Assembly: GCF_043678055.1 (NCBI RefSeq)
Contig: NZ_JBHEQA010000002.1
Location: 434,001 to 498,000 of the forward strand
Reading direction: 5' to 3'
Source of the DNA: Spongiimicrobium salis
GTDB taxonomy: Bacteria; Bacteroidota; Bacteroidia; Flavobacteriales; Flavobacteriaceae
DNA: 64,000 bases
This document shows positions 27,756 to 35,933 of this stretch, one piece after another (within the stretch, counting starts at the first letter, position 1; every line of letters begins with the position of its first letter). Position numbers and translations under genes: made by a program. The notes beneath the pieces were generated by a model that saw only the letters and a program-made list of their open reading frames with translations, was not told the origin of the DNA and searched no databases.

Positions 27756-28520
27756 ATGAAAGAACTTTCTATTCTCTTTATATTTTCTATTGTTTTTCTG
27801 GCATGTTCGCGGGAAGACAGTAGTTTTATTGATGAAGGACCTGACCAGGAAATATCAAATCCAAATACCACATACGATATTCGTTCGATATTGTCTAAAT
27901 TTTCAGGTACTGGGTTATCGTATGAAGTTAACGGCAACACCGTCACCTTTATCACTCAAGATTTGCCGGATCACACTAGCCCGTATTGGGAAGCCGACCA
28001 CCCCCTTTATGAACCTTATAATGGAACAAACTTAAATTGGAGACAAAATCCAGGAAATATTGGAGTACAAAATATTGTTTTCACCATAAGCCTGAACCCT
28101 CAAGAAGCTACCAACAAGACTCCTACAGGCCTAGGACCTATTGGAATTGCAAGAAATGGAGTGGTTTTTTTCAATCAATACGCGGCAGGAAATGCACCCC
28201 TTAGCAATGAAATTGACTCCTTTGATCAATGGCTTGGGCATCCCGCAAATACCACCTATCACTATCATGTTGAACCCACTTGGCTAACCAATGAATTTGG
28301 GAGTGATGCTTTTTTAGGGTTACTTGTAGACGGTTTTCCAGTATACGGCCCAATGGAAAATGGAAACCTCATTACCAATGCCGATTTAGATGAATATCAT
28401 GGACATGTTCATGATACTCAAGATTTTCCCAATGGCATTTATCACTATCACATAACTTCAGAAGACCCCTACCTTAATGGCAATGGCTATTTTGGCACAG
28501 CCGGAAATATTACAAGATAA
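27756..28520 (+). CDS. YHYH domain lipoprotein
   Basis: This 254-residue lipoprotein has the lipobox FLAC (Cys17). It carries the YHYH domain, named for the motif seen twice here (TTYHYHVEP at 168-171 and GIYHYHITSED at 229-232), plus EYHGHVHDT between them. The dense His/Tyr clusters suggest metal binding, copper being plausible given the SCO gene two genes downstream, but the family's function is unknown. Also conserved are GPIGIARNGVVFFN and LLVDGFPVYGP. The next gene begins at the base after its stop codon, so this is the first gene of a three-gene operon. Confidence 0.9.
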   Translation: MKELSILFIFSIVFLACSREDSSFIDEGPDQEISNPNTTYDIRSILSKFSGTGLSYEVNGNTVTFITQDLPDHTSPYWEADHPLYEPYNGTNLNWRQNPGNIGVQNIVFTISLNPQEATNKTPTGLGPIGIARNGVVFFNQYAAGNAPLSNEIDSFDQWLGHPANTTYHYHVEPTWLTNEFGSDAFLGLLVDGFPVYGPMENGNLITNADLDEYHGHVHDTQDFPNGIYHYHITSEDPYLNGNGYFGTAGNITR

Positions 28521-29081
28521 ATGAAATCGCTAATACCATATATACTCCTCCTTTTTCTTTATTTCAATTGTGATTTTGAGAAGGCTTGGATCTTAACCGA
28601 TCATCCAGATTTAAATTTGATCAATGGTACGCTTTTTTTAAGGAATACGTCATTTGATGGTCATTTGGTAGATTATTATGATGAGGACTCCTTAAAAAGC
28701 TTAACGGTATTTAAAAATGGAAGAAAAAATGGTGTAGAAAAACATTGGAATGCCAATGGTACTTTGGCTGTTGAACGTTATTACCGTAATGGAATAAAAG
28801 TAGGACGACACCGTGGGCGGTATCTTAATGGGCAATTACAATTTGAGTATTTCTTTAACGATGAAGGTCGTTATCATGGCTCAAATAAAGAGTGGTATGC
28901 CACAGGACAGTTAGCCAGAGACTTTAATTTCGTCAATGGTCACGAGGTTGGTTTACAACGTCTTTGGAAAATAAATGGAAATATACGGGCCAACTATGAA
29001 GTGCGAAATGGGGAGCGTTTTGGACTAATAGGATTAAAAAAATGCAATACGCTTACCGTCAACCGTCAAACTTTAGAATAA
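28521..29081 (+). CDS. YwqK/MORN-like repeat lipoprotein
   Basis: This 186-residue lipoprotein (lipobox YFNC, Cys17) is built of MORN-2-like repeats of the type G-x-W-Y-x-x-G-x-L, for example EKHWNANGTLAVERYYRNG, EWYATGQLARDFNFVNG and RLWKINGNIRANYEVRNG. Such proteins are commonly annotated as 'YwqK family antitoxin', but no toxin gene is present and the repeats by themselves imply only a beta-rich binding scaffold. It begins directly after the YHYH stop codon and ends 5 bases before the SCO start, so it is in the same operon. Confidence 0.85.
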   Translation: MKSLIPYILLLFLYFNCDFEKAWILTDHPDLNLINGTLFLRNTSFDGHLVDYYDEDSLKSLTVFKNGRKNGVEKHWNANGTLAVERYYRNGIKVGRHRGRYLNGQLQFEYFFNDEGRYHGSNKEWYATGQLARDFNFVNGHEVGLQRLWKINGNIRANYEVRNGERFGLIGLKKCNTLTVNRQTLE

Positions 29082-29086
29082 TAAGC

Positions 29087-29734
29087 ATGAAGAACATCCT
29101 TTTCATTATACTTTTTACCCTTAGCTATTCTTGTCATGAGAAAAAGAATGTAACGGAAGTAGTTGCTGTCCATAATGGGGAACTACCCTATTTCAATACT
29201 CCGGATTTCACCCCTACTTGGACTAAAGGAGACCATAAAATCCCTGAATTTTCTTTAATCAATCAAAATGGGGATACCATAACAAACCAAAATTATAAGG
29301 GTAAAATATATATCGCTAACTTTTTCTTTACGATTTGCCCAAGCATTTGTCCTCGTTTGACCGAAAGTATGTTCACTTTACAGGAAAAGTATGGAAAAGA
29401 TGATGACATACAATTAATATCACATTCCGTTATGCCCTGGTATGATAATGTTGAAGTATTGGCAGAATATGCTGAAAATAACGGAATATTAGAAAAGAAA
29501 TGGAATATAGTGACTGGCCCGCAAGAAGCCATTTATGAGCTTGCACGAAATGGATATTTTGCCGATGAAGACTTTGTTAAAACGTCTAAAGAATCAAACT
29601 TTATACATACGGAAAACTTTATTTTAGTGGATAAGGAAGGATATATACGAGGTGTTTACAATGGAACACTTCCTATAGATATGAAACGACTTTCCCGTCA
29701 CATAAAGATTTTGAAAAATCAGTACCAAATGTAA
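29087..29734 (+). CDS. SCO family copper-binding thioredoxin-like protein
   Basis: This 215-residue SCO/SenC-type protein helps deliver copper to, or reduce, cytochrome oxidase in known relatives. The ATG at 29087 is chosen because it opens a lipoprotein signal (MKNILFIILF...YSC, Cys16). Copper ligands are visible: TICPSICPR (Cys84, Cys88) and FIHTENF (His174), in a thioredoxin fold. It is the last gene of the YHYH-YwqK-SCO operon and probably acts at the outer face of the inner membrane or in the periplasm. Confidence 0.92.
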   Translation: MKNILFIILFTLSYSCHEKKNVTEVVAVHNGELPYFNTPDFTPTWTKGDHKIPEFSLINQNGDTITNQNYKGKIYIANFFFTICPSICPRLTESMFTLQEKYGKDDDIQLISHSVMPWYDNVEVLAEYAENNGILEKKWNIVTGPQEAIYELARNGYFADEDFVKTSKESNFIHTENFILVDKEGYIRGVYNGTLPIDMKRLSRHIKILKNQYQM

Positions 29735-29808
29735 TGCAGGAATGAAGAGATGGGGTTAGCCTCAGTGGTTTATGAAAAGCCCCTCTATAGTTTTTCTGTG
29801 CTTATTCC

Positions 29809-31821
29809 CTACTTGGGGCGTAGGGTTTCAATTATCCGTGCATCCACCCAGTAGGGACTTCCGGTCCAATATGTACTTCCATCTTCCCTGTACTTTTCAA
29901 CTCCTCTCCAAAAGAAGAGATATTTTCCGTCTGGAGTCAACCTGGCTCCCTGTTCATGCAGTTCGGTGTTTATGCTATTTCCCATAGACATTGCTTCTCC
30001 CCATGAACCATCTTGTTGTTTAAAACTAATGTAGATATCCGCACCGTATACACCTTCTCGCTCGGCATCCCATATCAAATAAGATTCATCTGGTGCAATG
30101 AGTGGATGGGCGATCCATATTCCAGTATTAATACTCGGATTCATTTTTTGTGGAGTTTCATAGGTACCATTGAGGAGGCGTGAATAACTCATATGACCAC
30201 TACCATCCGTAAAGTCTAACGTATAAAAGTAAAAAGTTCCTTTGGAGGAGACCGAGAACCCTGTGATGGGAATAGCTTTAAAGGGCTCTTTTTTTAGTAT
30301 TTCTGAATGTTTGGACCACTCTGGGTCGAATTGCGTTCTATAGGTATCAATATTACTGGATAGTATGGAAGGTTCGCCCCAACTTTTATCTTTATACTTT
30401 ACCACAAACCCTAATTTGGTTTTATTGTATTTTTCCGGACGCCTGCTAAAATAGAATTCTTTCATATCGGGTGTAAACATATAGTAAGCCTCTACATTTG
30501 TTTCTGTGGAGACCAGTTTGGGAGCAAAAACTTTAGGAAGTAGCCCTGGTGGTTTTTGACCGAGATAGCGATTTGCTGGAATAGGGAATTTATCTTGGCG
30601 CTTATTTTTCCCATTTTTGGTTGAATTGCGCATAGGAACAAAAGCAGGTAAGATCCGTTCTGCGGTTGTCTGGAGCGTATTATTGTCAAGATCATGGGCA
30701 GTTATGACAATCATGAGATCAAGTTCTTCGATGAGCATGATATATTGGCCCCCACCACCCCGGGCAGATGTAGTGAAGTAGTTTTTATGGCCCACTTTCA
30801 TGTCTGCCTGCCACCAAAAATAACCGTAGCCAACATTGGTAACATTGCCCTGGTCCGCGAAATTTTCGTCCTCGCTCTGGCGCACAATGCTATGGATGGC
30901 CTTATTCATAAAAGCTTCTGAAACCAGTTGTTCTCCCTCCCACTTACCTTTGTTCATGGCTAAAATGCCCCATTTGATCATGTCTCGGGAAGTCATACTA
31001 GTATGACTTCCGGCCCGAGCTATCCCGCTAACATCGATCCCCCATTCGTAATTTGTGATATTCATTTTACTAAGGAGTTCCTTTTTAATAAAATTCGCAG
31101 CTGTTCCCGGTACAACGGCCTCAAGAACTTGCATCACTAATCTGGGGTCGTCCTTATAGGCGAAAGTCTGAGATGCCTCGGTAATAGGGGCACAATGCTC
31201 AAGAAAGGCTTGAAGATGCCTCTGACCTTTTATTTGAGCCGGATTTTTCTCTATTTCTTCTCGTTTCTCCGAACTTAAATGGATTCCAGAACGCATCGTC
31301 AGTGCCTTATGCAATGTGATCTTTTCTACACCGGGAACCAATTTTGTGGGATCCAGTTCTTTGAGAAAGCTGATCAACGGTTTATCCAGATCTGCCATAT
31401 TGAGATAGCCCAACTGTATCGCGCGACCTAGCGCCATACTCGTATAGGTCTTCGTTGCAGACGCTTGAAAGTGAGGCAAATCTACACGACCCCGTGAATA
31501 ATACGATTCAAAGAGAAGCCTGCCCTTATGGGCAATAAGGAAACTGTCGAACTTATCGTCATTATGATCTGCGATTTCCTGTGCCAACTGAAGGATTATT
31601 TCTTTATTACCACCATTGACCCCTAATTCTCCCACAGGAATACCGTCTTTTCTATCCATTGGCGTGGCGTCTATAAACGCTTTCTGGAGATATGGAATAT
31701 CCCAAAATGAACTGTTGGCTTCGGCAGCGGTAGCTTCTGGTATTTTAGGAGCATTTTGCTGGGCAAAACTCCCATTGATGATGAGAACTATGAAAAGCAG
31801 TATTCTTGTGTTGTATTGCAT
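29809..31821 (-). CDS. Serine beta-lactamase-fold hydrolase fused to PD40 propeller
   Basis: This 670-residue exported fusion uses the ATG at 31821 because a signal peptide follows (MQYNTRILLFIVLIINGSFAQ). The first ~400 residues are a class C beta-lactamase/CubicO-type domain with an intact SxxK motif (QASATK: Ser121, Lys124) and a final GGGG motif. At about residue 418 the signature YLGQKPPGLLPKVFAP begins a second module of PD40/TolB-like blades (TPDMKEFYFSR, APDESYLIWDAEREG, TPDGKYLFFWR), ending in VDARIIETLRPK. That second module exists as free lipoproteins elsewhere in this island. The unfused equivalent is the gene pair 52324-54356. Substrate unknown; D-amino-acid peptides or esters are typical for the fold. 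Confidence 0.9.
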   Translation of the reverse strand: MQYNTRILLFIVLIINGSFAQQNAPKIPEATAAEANSSFWDIPYLQKAFIDATPMDRKDGIPVGELGVNGGNKEIILQLAQEIADHNDDKFDSFLIAHKGRLLFESYYSRGRVDLPHFQASATKTYTSMALGRAIQLGYLNMADLDKPLISFLKELDPTKLVPGVEKITLHKALTMRSGIHLSSEKREEIEKNPAQIKGQRHLQAFLEHCAPITEASQTFAYKDDPRLVMQVLEAVVPGTAANFIKKELLSKMNITNYEWGIDVSGIARAGSHTSMTSRDMIKWGILAMNKGKWEGEQLVSEAFMNKAIHSIVRQSEDENFADQGNVTNVGYGYFWWQADMKVGHKNYFTTSARGGGGQYIMLIEELDLMIVITAHDLDNNTLQTTAERILPAFVPMRNSTKNGKNKRQDKFPIPANRYLGQKPPGLLPKVFAPKLVSTETNVEAYYMFTPDMKEFYFSRRPEKYNKTKLGFVVKYKDKSWGEPSILSSNIDTYRTQFDPEWSKHSEILKKEPFKAIPITGFSVSSKGTFYFYTLDFTDGSGHMSYSRLLNGTYETPQKMNPSINTGIWIAHPLIAPDESYLIWDAEREGVYGADIYISFKQQDGSWGEAMSMGNSINTELHEQGARLTPDGKYLFFWRGVEKYREDGSTYWTGSPYWVDARIIETLRPK

Positions 31822-31873
31822 TGTTTTATTGTTTATCCATCCATGGTCTATGCTACGATAGCTTTCCCCTAAT

Positions 31874-32779
31874 TTAATTCTTGGGCCTAAGGTTCTCAAT
31901 AACCTGGGTAGATACCCAATGCCTACTCGCTACCCAATACTTGCTTCCGTCTTCTCTGGTTTTTTCATCTGCCCTCCAAAAAAATAAATACTTTCCATCG
32001 GGGGTTACCCTTGCACTGTTCTCCTCTACTACCGAATTTATTTGCGCTCCCAGATTTATTGCAGGCCCCCAGGAACCATTTTTTTGTTTAAAACTAATGT
32101 ACAGATCGTTATCCCCATATCCACCTTCTCGTTCACTGTCCCACAGGATATAGGATTCGTCCGGAGCAATGAAGGGATGAGCATTCCATTTCCCCGTATT
32201 GATGACTTTGTCCAATGGCTTTGGCGCTTCCCGTTTCCCATTGACCACTTGCGAATAGCGAAGGACGCCATTTCCATCTCTGGTAAATTCGTCAAAGACA
32301 TGAGTGTCCCTGGACGAGGTCGTCAGACGCATAATGGGGATGTCTTCATAGCTTTTACCCAAACTTTTGATTTCTGACCAACCGGTATCGGTTCGTTCTA
32401 TATATTTATTTTCTAAGTAGAGTATGTTGCCATCCGGAGAGCAATCTGTAGCGGAGAATGCGTATTTTTTCCAGACCCTGTTTTCTTTACGAAAGACAAT
32501 AACACGGGGACGAAAAGGAGCTTCTTGGAAGGAAGTGCCCAGAGAGGAAGTAAAGTAAAACTCCTCCATGTCTGGCTTATGTATCTCTCCTAACTCCCAA
32601 CCTTCTTTGGAAGAGGTGTTTGGCGTAAAAACTTCGGCAGTTAAACCCGGTGGTTTTTGACCAAGATAGACTTCTTTTGCAGCTGCTGAATTAAGATGGT
32701 TTGTTTTCTGATCTTTAGTAGTACAGGCGTTTAAAAGCAAGATCAATACCAACATCAAAATAAAATACGTTTTTCTCAT
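31874..32779 (-). CDS. PD40-propeller lipoprotein (KPPGL family)
   Basis: This 301-residue lipoprotein (lipobox NAC, Cys19) begins its mature part with YLGQKPPGLTAEVFTP, the island's signature, followed by PD40/TolB-type blades (APDESYILWDSEREG, TPDGKYLFFWR) and the terminal motif VSTQVIENLRPK. It is a stand-alone copy of the module fused to hydrolases in two neighbours. It lies upstream of the beta-lactamase-PD40 fusion on the same strand with a 52-base gap, and divergent from a LytS/LytTR pair that may control it. A role in binding a ligand at the envelope is inferred. Confidence 0.88.
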   Translation of the reverse strand: MRKTYFILMLVLILLLNACTTKDQKTNHLNSAAAKEVYLGQKPPGLTAEVFTPNTSSKEGWELGEIHKPDMEEFYFTSSLGTSFQEAPFRPRVIVFRKENRVWKKYAFSATDCSPDGNILYLENKYIERTDTGWSEIKSLGKSYEDIPIMRLTTSSRDTHVFDEFTRDGNGVLRYSQVVNGKREAPKPLDKVINTGKWNAHPFIAPDESYILWDSEREGGYGDNDLYISFKQKNGSWGPAINLGAQINSVVEENSARVTPDGKYLFFWRADEKTREDGSKYWVASRHWVSTQVIENLRPKN

Positions 32780-32920
32780 TGTTTACTTTTTATACAGTTT
32801 GTTATGAAATTGTTTGCGGTCTTCTGTTCAATCATCTTTTTGACTTAAAAGTCCAGCAACCTTCATTCAATGGGAGATAAAACTAGCATATATACCTTGC
32901 GCAATTCTTTAAATGGGACA

Positions 32921-32947
32921 AAGGTCATATTTAGATGATAAAGTCAT
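32921..32947. repeat. Direct repeat upstream of a LytS-type kinase gene
   Basis: AAGGTCAT (32921-32928) and AAAGTCAT (32940-32947) are near-identical direct repeats 19 bases apart, in the divergent promoter region between a PD40 lipoprotein gene and a LytS/LytTR pair. LytTR regulators usually bind direct repeats about two helix turns apart, so this is a candidate site. Confidence 0.3.
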
Positions 32948-32952
32948 TTCAT

Positions 32953-32969
32953 CATTGATAAACCGCTTT
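32953..32969 (+). repeat. 17-base element shared upstream of two kinase genes
   Basis: CATTGATAAACCGCTTT here matches 15 of 17 bases of CATCGGTAAACCGCTTT at 45784-45800. Both precede LytS-type kinase genes on the plus strand, 67 and 4 bases before their start codons respectively. Confidence 0.35.
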
Positions 32970-33036
32970 TGTAAAGAAATCGGCAAAATTTGTAGCTATA
33001 GCTATTATCTTTATTCTTCATTTGATAAAAGAATTT

Positions 33037-34053
33037 ATGATTGGAAAGTCTTGGAAGCATACTCTCTTTATAAATGTGGGAATCTTTGTGCTGGTATTCA
33101 TACTTGAGTTATTGAGTGGATGGCTTGTCAGAGATCAATTTGATACCAATTATAGGTTCTATCTATGGGCGCTTGGTTTTACGATCAATATTATGGTAAT
33201 CATTTGGGTCAACCATTTTATTTTTATTCCCTATCTCTTGGATAAAGGAAGGTATTTTTTATATGGAATACTTCTCCTTGGAATCATTTCTGTCGCAGCT
33301 TACCTAAAGGGATATAAGATCGACTGGTATACTGTTACTAAAATGTTTTTCTTTTTACTTTACACCACAGGAACTGGGATGGCCGCTTTTTTCTTAAGAA
33401 GGAATACCATCATCCAAAGGGAGAACAATGAGAAGGAAAAATTGCAGAAAGAGATGGAAATCAATTATTTAAAAGAGCAGGTAAATCCACATTTTTTGTT
33501 TAATTCTTTAAACAGTATTTATTCGCTTTCAAGGCAACAATCCCTTGAGACTCCAGATGTCGTAATGCAACTCTCTGAATTAATGCGGTATCAATTGGAG
33601 AGTGCTAAAAAAGATATCGTTTTACTAAAAGAGGAGCTTCAATTTATTGAGAATTACTTGTTGCTCGAAGAAAAAAGATTGAGTAAACGCTGTACCATTG
33701 AATTTCTGATCAGTGGAGATTTGTTGGACTTGAGAATTGCTCCAATGTTGCTTATTCCCTTTGTTGAAAACGCAATTAAACACGGTGCTCGAAGTACCAA
33801 CGAGCAAAGTAAAATTGATATTTCTGTTGCCGTAAAAAATAACACCCTTCAATTTACCGTTGTAAATTCTAAACCTCAGACGGTTGCGGCATCTAGCAGA
33901 AAAGGTATGGGACTCGCAAATGTAGGAAGGCGTTTAAACCTATTATATCCCAATGCGCACACCTTGGAAATTGATGATCAGGAAAAGGGGTATCGCGTAA
34001 ATTTAATTATCGATTTATCCGTTTCCATAGTAAAAAATAAAGCTAATGATTAA
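33037..34053 (+). CDS. LytS-type sensor histidine kinase
   Basis: This 338-residue kinase of the LytS/YehU type (His_kinase plus HATPase) uses the ATG at 33037. Four transmembrane segments (about 9-30, 40-62, 72-90, 102-120) with little extracellular sequence lead into a short coiled coil and the phospho-acceptor motif EQVNPHFLFNSLNSIY (His152). The ATP-binding region includes LLIPFVENAIKHG and GMGLANVGRRL. The response-regulator gene overlaps its end by 8 bases. The pair is divergent from the PD40-lipoprotein/fusion genes and precedes the esterase genes, so it is the likely local controller. Confidence 0.93.
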   Translation: MIGKSWKHTLFINVGIFVLVFILELLSGWLVRDQFDTNYRFYLWALGFTINIMVIIWVNHFIFIPYLLDKGRYFLYGILLLGIISVAAYLKGYKIDWYTVTKMFFFLLYTTGTGMAAFFLRRNTIIQRENNEKEKLQKEMEINYLKEQVNPHFLFNSLNSIYSLSRQQSLETPDVVMQLSELMRYQLESAKKDIVLLKEELQFIENYLLLEEKRLSKRCTIEFLISGDLLDLRIAPMLLIPFVENAIKHGARSTNEQSKIDISVAVKNNTLQFTVVNSKPQTVAASSRKGMGLANVGRRLNLLYPNAHTLEIDDQEKGYRVNLIIDLSVSIVKNKAND

Positions 34054-34738
34054 AGTTGGCATTGTAGACGATGAAATACTGGCACGTAAGCTTATAGCAG
34101 AGTATTGTGCTAAAATTGATAGCTTGGAATTGGTCTTAAGTACCGGTAATCCTATTGAATTTATCAATTTTATGCAACAAAACACCCTTGACTTGATCTT
34201 TCTGGATATTGAAATGCCAGAACTTAGCGGTATGGATATTTTACGTTCCATGATAAAACCTCCCAAAGTTATTTTAACTACGGCTTACTCCGAGTACGCT
34301 TTGGAAAGTTATAACTATGGTGTTGTGGATTATTTATTAAAACCTATAAAAATTGATCGCTTTTTGAAAGCGATCAACAAAGTTTCGGCTTCTTTGATAA
34401 CCTCACCTAAAAAGAATAGCAAAAGTGAGGAACTTCAGATAAAGCATGATGGCATGCCCGTAAATATTGTTCTGACTTCCATTCTGTACATCCAAAGTTT
34501 TGGAAACTATTTGAAAATCTTTACCGATTCCAGAATGTACCTGATTTCCGAAACGCTTATCAACATCACCACCTTATTGCCTGAAAATTTTGAACGTACC
34601 CACAAATCCTACATTGTCAATTTAGATCGGGTGACCAAAGCAACCAGAACACAGCTGTACATTGAAAACAAAAAAGTACCTGTGAGTGCTATGTATAAGG
34701 TCATTGTTTTTAAGAAATTGGAAAGGCCGAAAGAATAA
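34046..34738 (+). CDS. LytTR-family response regulator
   Basis: This 230-residue regulator has a CheY-like receiver domain (VGIVDDE at the N-terminus, phospho-acceptor Asp54 in IFLDIEMPE, TTAYSEYALESYNYGVVDYLLKPI) and a LytTR DNA-binding domain (about 130-225; HDGMPVNIVLTSILYIQSFGN, FERTHKSYIVNLDRV). It overlaps the kinase gene by 8 bases and is its cognate partner. LytTR regulators bind pairs of short direct repeats about two helix turns apart. Confidence 0.94.
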   Translation: MIKVGIVDDEILARKLIAEYCAKIDSLELVLSTGNPIEFINFMQQNTLDLIFLDIEMPELSGMDILRSMIKPPKVILTTAYSEYALESYNYGVVDYLLKPIKIDRFLKAINKVSASLITSPKKNSKSEELQIKHDGMPVNIVLTSILYIQSFGNYLKIFTDSRMYLISETLINITTLLPENFERTHKSYIVNLDRVTKATRTQLYIENKKVPVSAMYKVIVFKKLERPKE

Positions 34739-34791
34739 GACCACATTGAAATTTAATTTCATACCTAGCCTATAGCTCCAAAGTAGCACTC

Positions 34792-35922
34792 CTAATTTAC
34801 CTTAAGCGCTGTGATAACATTGGAGGGATCTGGATCCCGTTGACTGCTAAAACCGATGACCTCACCTTTCCCATTTCTATTGAAATGAAAATCAAAATAC
34901 CTTCCCAGAACAGCAAATTCTGAGGTAGAGACGGCTTGTATTTTTAGACCTTCTTTTGCTCCTTCGCGCATTAAGGTCAATTCTCCTTGCTGAAGGACAA
35001 TATTTCGGATATAATTGCCATTTTTGTACGTTCCGCAATACGCCTTTAGTTGATCTTCGGGCAATCTCATGGAGGGGCGTTTATAAACAAATCGCATCCC
35101 TTGGTTCAATGCTTCGGCCTCCCCTCCCAAATGCCCCATGTTTTCTACTTTTCGGAAACCCAGTTCTAAACCTTTATAGTGGTGTTTTTGTATTTGATGC
35201 AGCATTTGAAGGGCACTTGTCATGTCGTTATGTTCACTGTTTATCAGGAGTACCTTGGCCTGTAGTTCGGTATGGTTTTTATGATAGGTTTCTTCAAGCG
35301 CATACGGATACTTATTATCCCACCAAAGCGTAGGATTGTGAATGATATAACGATGGAATAAAGTGGGTTGGGTAAACAGGACGTAATGGGTGAACAAAGC
35401 TGCGAATGAAGTCCCCATCAGGGTTCGGTTTGTTGGGTCGGACCGATATTGTTGATCGATCATGGGAATAATTTCATCCTCCAATACCTTTAAAAATAGT
35501 GATGCTTCCCCTGAAGTGGGTATCCTCTCAATTCTTGTGGGTGTTAAATCTCTTGTCCGGTGTGCCGTGGGATCTGTCTTGGCATGACCATGGGTAATTC
35601 CAACAATGATGATTTCCGGGCTAAAGCCATCATCCCATAAACCTTCATACACATGTGTAGTGGTACCAAATACGCGATAACCGTCCAAAGCGTAAAATAC
35701 AGGATAGGTTTTCGTGCTATCCTGACCGTAACTGGCCGGAAGATTAATGTGCAGGGTATAGTCGCTTTGATTGATTTCGGATTGCAAATATATGGACGCA
35801 CTACCCACAGTGAACAGATCTTCGGAGGACGTTGAGATCACCTGGGAATGCATCCAGAAAGGCAATAAACATAGGATAAAAGAGCAGCTATATAAAAGAC
35901 GATGACTTAGGGTTGATTTCAT
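34792..35922 (-). CDS. Esterase-D-type alpha/beta hydrolase, secreted
   Basis: This 376-residue exported putative esterase (PF00756-like) uses the ATG at 35922, which opens a signal peptide (MKSTLSHRLL...FWMHSQ). The nucleophile elbow reads MGTSFAAL (Ser172) and a His in NMGHLGGEAEAL (about His264) completes the likely active site, so it appears active. The C-terminal ~90 residues (LKAYCGTYKNGNY...LTLMREGAKEG) form a small beta domain like those appended to other serine hydrolases. It starts 11 bases after the esterase-PD40 fusion gene, so the two are one operon. Confidence 0.87.
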   Translation of the reverse strand: MKSTLSHRLLYSCSFILCLLPFWMHSQVISTSSEDLFTVGSASIYLQSEINQSDYTLHINLPASYGQDSTKTYPVFYALDGYRVFGTTTHVYEGLWDDGFSPEIIIVGITHGHAKTDPTAHRTRDLTPTRIERIPTSGEASLFLKVLEDEIIPMIDQQYRSDPTNRTLMGTSFAALFTHYVLFTQPTLFHRYIIHNPTLWWDNKYPYALEETYHKNHTELQAKVLLINSEHNDMTSALQMLHQIQKHHYKGLELGFRKVENMGHLGGEAEALNQGMRFVYKRPSMRLPEDQLKAYCGTYKNGNYIRNIVLQQGELTLMREGAKEGLKIQAVSTSEFAVLGRYFDFHFNRNGKGEVIGFSSQRDPDPSNVITALKVN

Positions 35923-35933
35923 TTTTGATTTCG

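Noticed and set aside
28521..29081. Toxin-antitoxin system suggested by the YwqK label
   Set aside because: No toxin gene is adjacent, and MORN-like repeats do not imply antitoxin activity.
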